A stretch of 6,214 bases of DNA from Lachnospiraceae bacterium (lineage in GTDB: Bacteria > Bacillota > Clostridia > Lachnospirales > Lachnospiraceae): NCBI GenBank assembly GCA_900765975.1, contig CAAFTS010000176.1:1-6214 (forward strand), read 5' to 3'. Positions 1 to 6,031 of this stretch are shown in pieces (position 1 is the first letter of the stretch; every line of letters starts with the position of its first letter). The notes under the pieces are model-generated. The model was given only the letters and a program-made list of their open reading frames with translations. It was not told the origin of the DNA and ran no database searches. The translations under genes and the position numbers were made by a program.

Positions 1-86
1 AAACTAAGGAACCGCCTAGTACCGAACGGTATGCTAGGTGGTGTGGGAGGACGGTGAATAAAATAATTATTTACCTCCTACCCGAT
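1..86 (+). mobile_element. 3' end of a group II intron (domains V and VI)
   Basis: This is the tail of a self-splicing, reverse-transcriptase-encoding retroelement whose body and maturase gene lie left of the window. Domain V is a 34-nt hairpin at 9-42: a 9-bp stem (12-20 region, ACCGCCTAG with CTAGGTGGT), a two-base TG bulge on the 3' side, a 4-bp upper stem TACC/GGTA and the loop GAAC. This geometry is the hallmark of the catalytic domain V. Domain VI runs about 45-86, with GTGAATAA (54-61) pairing to TTATTTAC (67-74) and GGAG (46-49) to CTCC (75-78). A80 is the likely branch-point adenosine, seven positions from the end. The intron should end at CCCGAT (81-86), so the 3' exon starts at about 87. 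The fold was judged by eye, and I do not assign a subclass. The host gene or site cannot be identified because the 5' exon is absent. Confidence 0.85.
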
Positions 87-125
87 TTTAGAATAAGTTT
101 ATCATAGATTATTTGAAAAACAACC

Positions 126-154
126 TTGTGTATATTTGAAGATTATGTTATTCT
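126..154 (+). promoter_or_regulatory. Candidate sigma-A promoter upstream of the Rpn-like gene
   Basis: TTGTGT (126-131) and TATTCT (149-154) are separated by 17 bases, matching the -35 and -10 consensus at 3 and 4 of 6 positions. Transcription would start near 161 and run about 220 bases to the Rpn-like start codon. In AT-rich DNA such matches arise often by chance, so this is only the best candidate in the gap. It lies just outside the intron, which could also supply read-through transcription. Confidence 0.22.
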
Positions 155-370
155 GTTTTCACTTCATTATAAAATGAAGAGTCTTGTGATGGCGTTCTTG
201 CCAGATCAACCACAGATGTTCTATGAAGTCAATCCTATCATCAGGAGAAATTCATGTAAACGTAAAGGAAATACAAACTAAGAAGGTGATGCCGATGAAA
301 CAATGAAACTTAGGATTCTAAAGATTATAGAAAGAAAACATTGCGCGAAATGATAGAAACATATTATACT

Positions 371-377
371 AAAGGAG
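371..377 (+). promoter_or_regulatory. Ribosome binding site fixing the Rpn-like start
   Basis: AAAGGAG lies five bases upstream of ATG 383. It decides the start codon: the longer frame opening with TTG at 341 has no comparable site and would place this Shine-Dalgarno sequence inside the coding region. Confidence 0.75.
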
Positions 378-382
378 AATTT

Positions 383-1270
383 ATGAATAATGAAAAGTTA
401 CAGTGGCATCCCGCATTTGCGGCAGCTTTGCGTATTACTTTGCAGGAAGAAATGAAATATTTAGAACTGCAGGAAGAGTATTTACTCAGTAAGAAACCGC
501 CGCAGATTGATGTGTTGATTTTAAAGAAAGTGAAAGAGATCACTCTAAAAAAGAAAATCGGACAGATTTTTCGTGGACATAATATTATTGAGTATAAATC
601 TCCGGATGATACGTTCAGTATCAATGATTTTTATAAAGTATATGGTTACACCTGCTTTTATCAATCGAATACAGACAAAATCAAAGAGATTGATCCAGCG
701 GATCTGACCATTACATTTGCCAGTAGTCATTATCCGAGAGAATTATTCAAACATATTAAAGAAACAAGAGGAATAGAGGTACAACAACAGAGTGATGGGA
801 TTTATTATTTGCAGGGAGATGCAATACCTATGCAATTTATATATATCTCTAAGCTTGATAAAGAAGAAAATTATTGGTTACAGACATTGAGAAATAATTT
901 GACGGCAGGCGAAGAGATACGGACCTTGATGGCTAATTACGAAAAAAATAGAAAAATAAAAGATTATTCAGCAGTGATGAATTTAGTCACAAGAGCAAAC
1001 TGGACACAAATGGAGGTGGAGAAAAAGATGTGTGATGCATTAAATGAATTATTTGCAGAGGAATTGAAAGAGGCGGATGCACGTGGTCGAAGAGAAGGGC
1101 ATAGGACTGGAGTGATAGAAGGTCACAGAAACGGTATCATAGAAGGACGTGCAGATGGCATTAAGCTGACGAAAAAAGTATTTCAACTTTCTGCTCAGGG
1201 AGAATCTATGGAATCTATAGCAGAAAAATGTAATATTCCGTTGGAAGAAGTACGGGATATTTTGGAATAG
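383..1270 (+). CDS. Rpn-family PD-(D/E)xK nuclease / putative transposase-like protein
   Basis: A 295-residue cytoplasmic protein without signal peptide or membrane segments. The N-terminal half carries a PD-(D/E)xK nuclease core: D43 (in PPQID) ends one strand motif and E70-Y71-K72 (in IIEYKSPDD) gives the E-x-K, followed by the helix INDFYKVYGY typical of the Rpn/PDDEXK transposase-like group. A helical middle leads to a G-x-x-x repeat at about residues 235-262, then a short helix-turn-helix-like tail (SAQGESMESIAEKCNIPLEEV). Family members cut DNA and have been linked to recombination and, in E. coli, to toxin-antitoxin-type phage defence; that role is inferred here. The start is ATG 383 because of the well-placed AAAGGAG. 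The acidic and lysine residues look intact, so it may be active. The gene stands alone between the intron end and its own terminator. Family placement is fairly sure, the biological role is not. Confidence 0.75.
   Translation: MNNEKLQWHPAFAAALRITLQEEMKYLELQEEYLLSKKPPQIDVLILKKVKEITLKKKIGQIFRGHNIIEYKSPDDTFSINDFYKVYGYTCFYQSNTDKIKEIDPADLTITFASSHYPRELFKHIKETRGIEVQQQSDGIYYLQGDAIPMQFIYISKLDKEENYWLQTLRNNLTAGEEIRTLMANYEKNRKIKDYSAVMNLVTRANWTQMEVEKKMCDALNELFAEELKEADARGRREGHRTGVIEGHRNGIIEGRADGIKLTKKVFQLSAQGESMESIAEKCNIPLEEVRDILE
1012..1021 (+). promoter_or_regulatory. Internal Shine-Dalgarno inside the Rpn-like gene
   Basis: GGAGGTGGAG lies in front of an in-frame ATG at 1028. The GGAGG core is 11 bases away and the second GGAG (1018-1021) 6 bases away. 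This is as strong as the site of the full-length gene. The same bases encode Met-Glu-Val-Glu in the long protein, so the match could be coincidental. Confidence 0.45.
1028..1270 (+). CDS. Possible nested C-terminal product of the Rpn-like gene (RpnS-like)
   Basis: If translation starts at the internal ATG, an 80-residue protein equal to residues 216-295 of the long protein is made. It contains an acidic helix (MCDALNELFAEELKEADARG), the whole G-x-x-x repeat and the helix-turn-helix-like tail, but none of the nuclease motifs. In E. coli Rpn systems a separately translated C-terminal domain (RpnS), carrying variable four-residue repeats, blocks the toxic full-length RpnL; the architecture here matches in position, size class and repeat type. 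A weak internal promoter candidate, TTGATG (926-931) with TAGAAA (949-954) at 17-base spacing, could give it its own transcript. The open frame and ribosome site are seen directly; expression and antitoxin role are inference. Confidence 0.4.
   Translation: MCDALNELFAEELKEADARGRREGHRTGVIEGHRNGIIEGRADGIKLTKKVFQLSAQGESMESIAEKCNIPLEEVRDILE
1097..1168 (+). repeat. Three diverged 24-bp units encoding a Gly-x-x-x repeat
   Basis: Three in-frame 24-base units (1097-1120, 1121-1144, 1145-1168) encode GHRTGVIE, GHRNGIIE and GRADGIKL. Each contains two four-residue steps beginning with glycine. Unit 2 matches units 1 and 3 mainly in the GATAGAA-type ends and the glycine codons. Such repeats in this family vary in number between strains, which fits slippage or recombination within the repeat. 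Confidence 0.75.
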
Positions 1271-1314
1271 GAAACAAAATAGTAAGAGAAATTATAATAT
1301 AATAGTAATGAGAC

Positions 1315-1354
1315 ATGAGGCAATCAGAAGAAAAATCTGATTGCCTCATTTGTT
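1315..1354 (+). terminator. Terminator of the Rpn-like gene
   Basis: A perfect 14-bp stem, ATGAGGCAATCAGA (1315-1328) with TCTGATTGCCTCAT (1336-1349), encloses the loop AGAAAAA and is followed by TTTGTT. The T-run is short, but the long stem 45 bases after the stop codon makes a Rho-independent terminator the best reading. It separates the Rpn-like gene from the efflux operon. Confidence 0.8.
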
Positions 1355-1414
1355 AGGTGATTAATCAAAAATTGTACAAAAATGTTAAAAATTGGTGAAG
1401 TATAACATATTATA

Positions 1415-1443
1415 TTGACTTTTTTAGTAGATGTAAATAAACT
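1415..1443 (+). promoter_or_regulatory. Promoter of the marR-ABC-ABC operon
   Basis: TTGACT (1415-1420, 5 of 6 to the -35 consensus) and TAAACT (1438-1443, 4 of 6 to the -10) are spaced by exactly 17 bases. Transcription would begin near 1450, giving a leader of about 33 bases. The -10 box and start point lie inside the palindromic operator, the arrangement expected for repression by blocking RNA polymerase. Confidence 0.6.
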
Positions 1444-1464
1444 AATAGTTAGTTATTTAACTAA
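1440..1464 (+). promoter_or_regulatory. Double palindromic operator, probable MarR binding site
   Basis: Two perfect inverted repeats sit end to end and share two bases: AACTA-A-TAGTT (1440-1450) and TTAGTTA-TT-TAACTAA (1449-1464). Both use the half-site AACTA(A)/(T)TAGTT. They cover the -10 box and predicted start of the promoter just upstream of the MarR gene. MarR dimers typically bind palindromes of about this length, so autorepression is the natural inference. Confidence 0.65.
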
Positions 1465-1468
1465 TTTG

Positions 1469-1480
1469 AAAGGGATGGAG
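1469..1480 (+). promoter_or_regulatory. Ribosome binding site(s) of the MarR gene
   Basis: AAAGGGA (1469-1475) is spaced 7 bases from ATG 1483, while GGAG (1477-1480) is only 2 bases from 1483 but 8 bases from a second in-frame ATG at 1489. Either start is possible; they differ by two residues (Met-Gly). Confidence 0.55.
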
Positions 1481-1482
1481 AT

Positions 1483-1959
1483 ATGGGAATGAACTGTAAA
1501 TTTGATAATATGCCAATGATTGGTATATTGAGTCAAGTCGCACATTTGAGTGGATGCTATGCAAAACAGTCTTATGAGACATTTGATTTAAAGCCATGGC
1601 AGGCTGGGATTTTGATTGTGCTGAGTATGGAAGGAGAATTGTCTCAAAGAGAACTGGCGAAGAAATTGAACCAGACACCGCCGTCTGTTACAACAGCTAT
1701 TCAGAAAATGGAAAAACTGGGATACATTACACGTACCCCGGATTCGGAGGATCAGAGGATTTTAAGGCTGCGGTTGACGGATAAGAGCAGAGAATATCTG
1801 GAACATATCAGAGAGGCAACACAGAAGATAGAAGAACATATTTTAAAAGGAATGAATATAGAAGAAAAATTATTGTTTCGACGTCTTTTGATGCAAGTAC
1901 GAGATAATCTATTAGAAGAAACAGACACTGATTTTTTGAAATCGCATATGAAATTATAA
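1483..1959 (+). CDS. MarR-family transcriptional regulator
   Basis: A 158-residue winged helix-turn-helix DNA-binding protein of normal MarR length. Residues 36-65 (LKPWQAGILIVLSMEGE, then LSQRELAKKLN) lead into the recognition helix around 66-79 (PPSVTTAIQKMEKL). The wing is R84-x-x-D87-x-x-D90-x-R92 followed by a beta strand ending LRLT, the family signature. The N-terminal helix and residues 100-150 form the dimer interface. Two cysteines only (C5, C25) lie in the N-terminal part, where some MarR proteins carry a redox-sensing cysteine; this is only a possibility. It is first in the operon, directly behind the palindromic operator, with 17 bases to the first exporter gene, and so most likely represses itself and the exporter until a ligand binds. 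The ligand is unknown. ATG 1489 is an alternative start. Confidence 0.92.
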   Translation: MGMNCKFDNMPMIGILSQVAHLSGCYAKQSYETFDLKPWQAGILIVLSMEGELSQRELAKKLNQTPPSVTTAIQKMEKLGYITRTPDSEDQRILRLRLTDKSREYLEHIREATQKIEEHILKGMNIEEKLLFRRLLMQVRDNLLEETDTDFLKSHMKL

Positions 1960-1962
1960 GAG

Positions 1963-1972
1963 AAAGGAAAGG
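1963..1972 (+). promoter_or_regulatory. Ribosome binding site of the first exporter gene
   Basis: The purine run AAAGGAAAGG holds two overlapping AAAGG cores, 9 and 4 bases from ATG 1977. It fills most of the 17-base gap after the MarR stop codon and supports ATG 1977 as the start. Confidence 0.6.
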
Positions 1973-1976
1973 CATT

Positions 1977-4217
1977 ATGAAAAAATTATTTAAGTATGTA
2001 GGCTTGTACTGGAGAACAGTGCTTTTGATTTTTATTGTACTGTTCGTGCAGGCGTATTGCGATCTGTCACTTCCATCCTATACATCCGATATTGTGAATG
2101 TCGGGATTCAGCAAAATGGAATTGACGAAACGATTCCACAGGTGATTGCGGAAGAGGATATGCAAAAGGTTCTATTGTTTGTGACGGATACAGAAGAAAA
2201 ACAAACCGTAGAAGAATCATATGAAAAGGATGAAAATTCCTACGATAAAAAGGCGTTGGTGTTGAAAGAAAGTGTTCAGAATGAAAAAGAAAGTCAGAAA
2301 GACCTTTCACAGATTCTGGGAATTCCGATGCTTTTGACAGAAGGTTTTTCTTCAGATAATGAAACAATTCGTCAGATGGAAGAACAGATGAAGGAGCAGT
2401 TGTTAGCTGCACAGCCTCAGTTGAACATAGAGAATCTGGATATGTTTCAGATTTTGCAAATGATGCCGGCGGAGCAGGTGCAGATGTTGGTAAAAGAGAT
2501 GCAGAAACAGATGAGCGATATGCCGGATATGATAGTGGAGCAGGCTGCGGTATCTTATGTGAAGACAGCATATCTCAATTTGGGAATGGATGTTGACAGA
2601 ATACAAATTCAATATATTCTGATAACAGGAGGAAAAATGATTGCACTTGCATTTTTGGGAATGATGGCAAGTGTGTTGGTTGGATTTTTAGCTTCTAGGG
2701 CTGCTGCAGCAACAGGCCGCGATTTAAGAAGCAAGGTATTTCGTAAAGTGGTTGGTTTTTCCAATAATGAGTTTGATCATTTTTCAACGGCGTCTTTGAT
2801 TACCCGAAGTACAAATGATATTCAGCAGATTCAATTGTTGATGGTAATGCTTTTAAGGGTCGTATTGTATGCACCGATTATGGCTATTGGCGGTATATAT
2901 AAAGTATTTCATACCAATGTTTCTATGTCTTGGATCATAGGGCTTGCAGTCGTTCTGATTGGGCTTGTTGTTTTGACTCTGTTTGCTGTGGCTATGCCGA
3001 AGTTTAAGATCATGCAGAAGCTGGTAGACCGATTGAATCTGGTGACAAGAGAAATTTTGACAGGACTTCCGGTAATTCGTGCGTTTAGTACGGAAAAGCA
3101 TGAAGAAGAACGATTTGATGTGGCAAACCGGGATTTGACAAAAACGAACTTATTTGTAAATAGAGCCATGACATTTATGATGCCGGTTATGATGGTGATT
3201 ATGAATGGAATTTCCGTTTTGATTATATGGGTTGGAGCAAATGGAATCAATGACGGACAGATGCAGGTTGGTGATATGATGGCATTTATTCAATATACAA
3301 TGCAGATTATTATGAGCTTTTTGATGATTTGTATGGTATCCATCATGCTGCCGAGAGCAGCGGTAGCAGCAGAACGAGTAGATGAAGTTCTGACAAGCAA
3401 GACATTGATTCATGATCTGGAGCAACCGAAAAAACTCCCGGAAAAAGCAGATGGAGTTTTGAAGTTTGATCATGTTTCATTCCGATATCCGGGAGCAAGT
3501 GAAGATGTATTGCATGATATTACATTTGAGGCAAAACCCGGAGAAACAACTGCAATTATAGGAAGTACTGGAAGTGGAAAATCTACACTTGTTAATCTAA
3601 TTCCGAGATTTTATGATGTGACCGGAGGTGCGATTACGTTGGATGGAATGGATATCCGGGAAATTGCACAGCATGAACTTCGAGAGAAGTTGGGATATGT
3701 ACCGCAGAAAGGAGTATTATTTTCCGGCACAATTGCGTCAAACATTATGTTTGGAAATGCAGATGGAACAGAGGAAGAAATGAAAGCTGCGGCAGAGACA
3801 GCACAGGCAGCAGAGTTTATTGAGACAAAGAGAAAACAATATGAAAGTTCCATTGCCCAAGGCGGAACAAATGTATCTGGAGGTCAGAAACAAAGACTCT
3901 CTATTGCCCGGGCAATTGCAAAACATCCGGATATCTTTATTTTTGATGATAGTTTTTCGGCGCTGGATTATAAAACAGATGTAGCGCTTCGGAGAGCATT
4001 GAAGAAACAGACAGCAGACAGTACTGTTTTAATTGTAGCACAGAGAATCAGCACGATTTTACATGCGGAGCAGATTATTGTATTGGATGATGGAGAGGTT
4101 GCAGGAATCGGAACACATCAGGAACTGTTGGCTAATTGTGAAGTTTACCGGCAGATTGCAGAGTCACAACTTTCAGAAGAAGAGTTGAATGGAAAGGAGG
4201 CAAACAGTCATGCATAA
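1977..4217 (+). CDS. ABC half-exporter with extracytoplasmic insert (degenerate-site subunit)
   Basis: A 746-residue fused permease and ATPase, longer than the usual 570-620. TM1 is about 11-33 and TM2 about 214-239; between them lies an insert of about 180 residues outside the membrane, Met/Gln-rich at 129-189. TM3-TM6 fall near 289-308, 319-338, 399-420 and 435-457. The nucleotide-binding domain has A-loop Y504, Walker A G529-T537 with K535, Q-loop Q577, signature VSGGQ (633-637), Walker B ending D657-D658 where the catalytic Glu is expected, D-loop SALD, and Q689 in place of the switch His. Its own ATP site is therefore degenerate, while its signature is intact for the partner's site. This is the TM287/288, BmrCD and LmrCD type of heterodimer; BmrD also has an extracellular TM1-TM2 insert. 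It overlaps the next gene by 8 bases. Multidrug or peptide export is inferred; the substrate is unknown. Confidence 0.93.
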   Translation: MKKLFKYVGLYWRTVLLIFIVLFVQAYCDLSLPSYTSDIVNVGIQQNGIDETIPQVIAEEDMQKVLLFVTDTEEKQTVEESYEKDENSYDKKALVLKESVQNEKESQKDLSQILGIPMLLTEGFSSDNETIRQMEEQMKEQLLAAQPQLNIENLDMFQILQMMPAEQVQMLVKEMQKQMSDMPDMIVEQAAVSYVKTAYLNLGMDVDRIQIQYILITGGKMIALAFLGMMASVLVGFLASRAAAATGRDLRSKVFRKVVGFSNNEFDHFSTASLITRSTNDIQQIQLLMVMLLRVVLYAPIMAIGGIYKVFHTNVSMSWIIGLAVVLIGLVVLTLFAVAMPKFKIMQKLVDRLNLVTREILTGLPVIRAFSTEKHEEERFDVANRDLTKTNLFVNRAMTFMMPVMMVIMNGISVLIIWVGANGINDGQMQVGDMMAFIQYTMQIIMSFLMICMVSIMLPRAAVAAERVDEVLTSKTLIHDLEQPKKLPEKADGVLKFDHVSFRYPGASEDVLHDITFEAKPGETTAIIGSTGSGKSTLVNLIPRFYDVTGGAITLDGMDIREIAQHELREKLGYVPQKGVLFSGTIASNIMFGNADGTEEEMKAAAETAQAAEFIETKRKQYESSIAQGGTNVSGGQKQRLSIARAIAKHPDIFIFDDSFSALDYKTDVALRRALKKQTADSTVLIVAQRISTILHAEQIIVLDDGEVAGIGTHQELLANCEVYRQIAESQLSEEELNGKEANSHA
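4193..4200 (+). promoter_or_regulatory. Ribosome binding site of the second exporter gene
   Basis: AAAGGAGG, a near-perfect Shine-Dalgarno sequence, lies inside the end of the upstream coding region, 9 bases before ATG 4210. It sets the start at 4210, not at the upstream in-frame ATG 4189, which would place the site inside the gene. The start overlaps the upstream stop (ATGCATAA, 4210-4217), so translation of the two subunits is probably coupled. Confidence 0.85.
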
Positions 4218-6024
4218 ACATCATGGTTCAGGAAATGCAGAAAAAGCAAAAGATTTTAAAGGGACTTTTAAGAAACTAATTCGTTACATGAGCGCGTATA
4301 AAATTCAAATGCTGTTTGTTGCCATATTTGCAATTGGAGGAACAGTATTTAATATTGTAGGGCCTAAGATTTTGGGAAAAGCAACAACAGAAATCTTTAA
4401 CGGATTGGTAAGTAAAGTATCTGGCGGGGCAGGCATGGATTTTGAGAAGATTGCACAGATTCTTCTTTTTACACTTGCATTGTATGTAATCAGTTCAGCC
4501 CTATCGTTTGTTCAAGGATTGATTATGACAGGGATTTCTCAAAAGACCACGTATCGTCTTAGAAAAGAAATTTCCGAAAAGATTAATCGTATGCCAATGC
4601 GCTATTTTGATACAAAGACACATGGAGAAGTATTGTCTAGAGTGACAAATGATGTTGATACACTGGGGCATAGTTTGAATCAAAGTGCAACCCAGATGAT
4701 TACATCAGTGACTACGATTATTGGAGTTCTGGTAATGATGCTTTCTATTAGTCCATTGATGACGGTGGTAGCATTGTTGATTCTTCCTATATCTATGACA
4801 ATGATTTCACGAATTATGAAGCGTTCGCAGAAATATTTCCGAGGACAGCAGGAATATCTGGGAAATGTCAATGGTCAAGTAGAAGAAGTATATTCCGGAC
4901 ATAATATTGTGAAGGCATTCAATAAGGAAGATGACATGATCAGGACTTTTGAAGAAACAAACGACCAATTGTATGAATCCGCATGGAAATCACAATTCTT
5001 TTCCGGAATGATGATGCCAATTATGTCTTTTGTAGGAAACCTTGGTTATGTAGCAGTTGCTATATTAGGTGGATTTTTGGCAATCAAAAAAACAATAGAG
5101 GTCGGAGATATCCAGTCCTTTATCCAGTATGTAAGAAACTTTACACAACCTATTCAGCAAGTCGCACAAGTGGCAAATATGCTGCAGTCTACAGCAGCTG
5201 CATCTGAACGAGTCTTTGAATTTCTAGAAGAAGAGGAAGAAGATGTGATCGTTGAAAATCCTGTAAGTGTGGAAGGATTGAAAGGAAATGTAGAATTTGA
5301 TCATGTGCATTTTGGATATAATGAAGACAAAATTATCGTAAATGATTTTTCGGCAAAAATCAAAGAAGGACAAAAAATTGCAATCGTAGGACCCACAGGA
5401 GCAGGAAAAACAACGATGATTAAGCTGCTGATGCGGTTTTATGATGTCAATGGCGGAGCGATTCTGATAGATGGACATAATGTGAAAGATTTCAATAGAA
5501 GTGAACTCCGTCAGATGTTCGGAATGGTATTGCAGGATACATGGTTATTCCATGGCAGTATCAAAGACAATATCAAGTACGGCAAATTAGACGCAACAGA
5601 TGAAGAAGTCATCGAAGCAGCAAAAGCAGCCAGAGTACACCGATTTGTACAGACACTGCCCGGTGGATATGATATGGAATTAAATGAAGAGGCAAGTAAC
5701 GTATCACAGGGACAAAAACAATTACTCACAATAGCCAGAGCCATATTGGCAGATCCTAAAATATTAATACTTGACGAGGCAACAAGTTCCGTAGATACAA
5801 GAACAGAAATCCAAATACAAAAAGCAATGGACACCTTAATGAAAGGACGAACCAGTTTCGTAATAGCACATCGCTTATCCACAATACGCGATGCAGATTT
5901 AATCTTAGTCATGAAAGACGGAGACATCCTCGAACAAGGCAACCACGAAACCCTCATAGCCCAAAACGGATTCTACGCAGAATTATACAAGTCACAATTT
6001 GAAAAAGCTACAAGCTGTGCATAA
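4210..6024 (+). CDS. ABC half-exporter, catalytic partner subunit
   Basis: A 604-residue permease-ATPase of ordinary length that should pair with the preceding subunit in the membrane. A basic, His-containing N terminus (MHKHHGSG) precedes TM1 at about 32-54; five more membrane segments follow up to about residue 320, then an acidic linker (EEEEED). The nucleotide-binding domain has A-loop Y370, Walker A G394-T402 with K400, Q-loop Q442, Walker B D522 with catalytic E523, D-loop SSVD and switch H554, all canonical. Its signature is VSQGQ (498-502) instead of LSGGQ. This is the exact complement of the partner: the hydrolytic site is formed by this subunit's Walker motifs and the partner's VSGGQ, the other site is degenerate. 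The last 300 bases differ in strand composition from the rest. Gene pairs like EfrAB, LmrCD and BmrCD are the closest named models; I assign no symbol. Confidence 0.93.
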   Translation: MHKHHGSGNAEKAKDFKGTFKKLIRYMSAYKIQMLFVAIFAIGGTVFNIVGPKILGKATTEIFNGLVSKVSGGAGMDFEKIAQILLFTLALYVISSALSFVQGLIMTGISQKTTYRLRKEISEKINRMPMRYFDTKTHGEVLSRVTNDVDTLGHSLNQSATQMITSVTTIIGVLVMMLSISPLMTVVALLILPISMTMISRIMKRSQKYFRGQQEYLGNVNGQVEEVYSGHNIVKAFNKEDDMIRTFEETNDQLYESAWKSQFFSGMMMPIMSFVGNLGYVAVAILGGFLAIKKTIEVGDIQSFIQYVRNFTQPIQQVAQVANMLQSTAAASERVFEFLEEEEEDVIVENPVSVEGLKGNVEFDHVHFGYNEDKIIVNDFSAKIKEGQKIAIVGPTGAGKTTMIKLLMRFYDVNGGAILIDGHNVKDFNRSELRQMFGMVLQDTWLFHGSIKDNIKYGKLDATDEEVIEAAKAARVHRFVQTLPGGYDMELNEEASNVSQGQKQLLTIARAILADPKILILDEATSSVDTRTEIQIQKAMDTLMKGRTSFVIAHRLSTIRDADLILVMKDGDILEQGNHETLIAQNGFYAELYKSQFEKATSCA

Positions 6025-6031
6025 ATCATGG

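Larger units (their letters stand above)
87..382. other. Intergenic stretch, no convincing gene
   Basis: This is the 3' exon side of the intron and the leader region of the Rpn-like gene. It holds a weak promoter candidate (126-154), a 7-bp hairpin CTTCATT/AATGAAG with loop ATAA (162-179, no T-run on either side), an unrecognised 30-codon frame at 189-281 without a good ribosome site, and a strong Shine-Dalgarno-like run at 280-291. That run is followed by a 3-codon frame (295-306) and a 16-codon frame (303-353, reading MKLRILKIIERKHCAK). The mixture looks like gene debris or a leader region. I recognise no RNA family or riboswitch. Confidence 0.5.

Noticed and set aside
189..281. 30-codon frame MAFLPDQPQM... 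upstream of the Rpn-like gene
   Set aside because: No convincing ribosome site, no family recognised, and a length easily reached by chance; noted only as possible gene debris.
341..370. Promoter TTGCGC ... TATACT just before the Rpn-like gene
   Set aside because: Spacing is 18 bases, but transcription would start at about 377, inside or after the ribosome site, so the message would lack its translation signal.
341..382. N-terminal extension of the Rpn-like protein from TTG 341
   Set aside because: No ribosome site precedes TTG 341, while ATG 383 has AAAGGAG at ideal spacing.
1271..1480. CRISPR, tRNA or riboswitch in the gap before the MarR gene
   Set aside because: The gap is explained by a terminator, promoter and operator; there are no regularly spaced repeats, cloverleaf or known riboswitch core.
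2032..2571. 179-codon minus-strand open frame opposite the exporter insert
   Set aside because: It mirrors a well-supported ABC gene, its product is low-complexity Ser/Pro/Phe/His-rich with no recognisable domain, and it is best read as a shadow frame.
4189..4209. Upstream start ATG 4189 for the second exporter subunit
   Set aside because: It adds MERRQTV encoded by the Shine-Dalgarno region itself and has no good site of its own; ATG 4210 has AAAGGAGG nine bases upstream.
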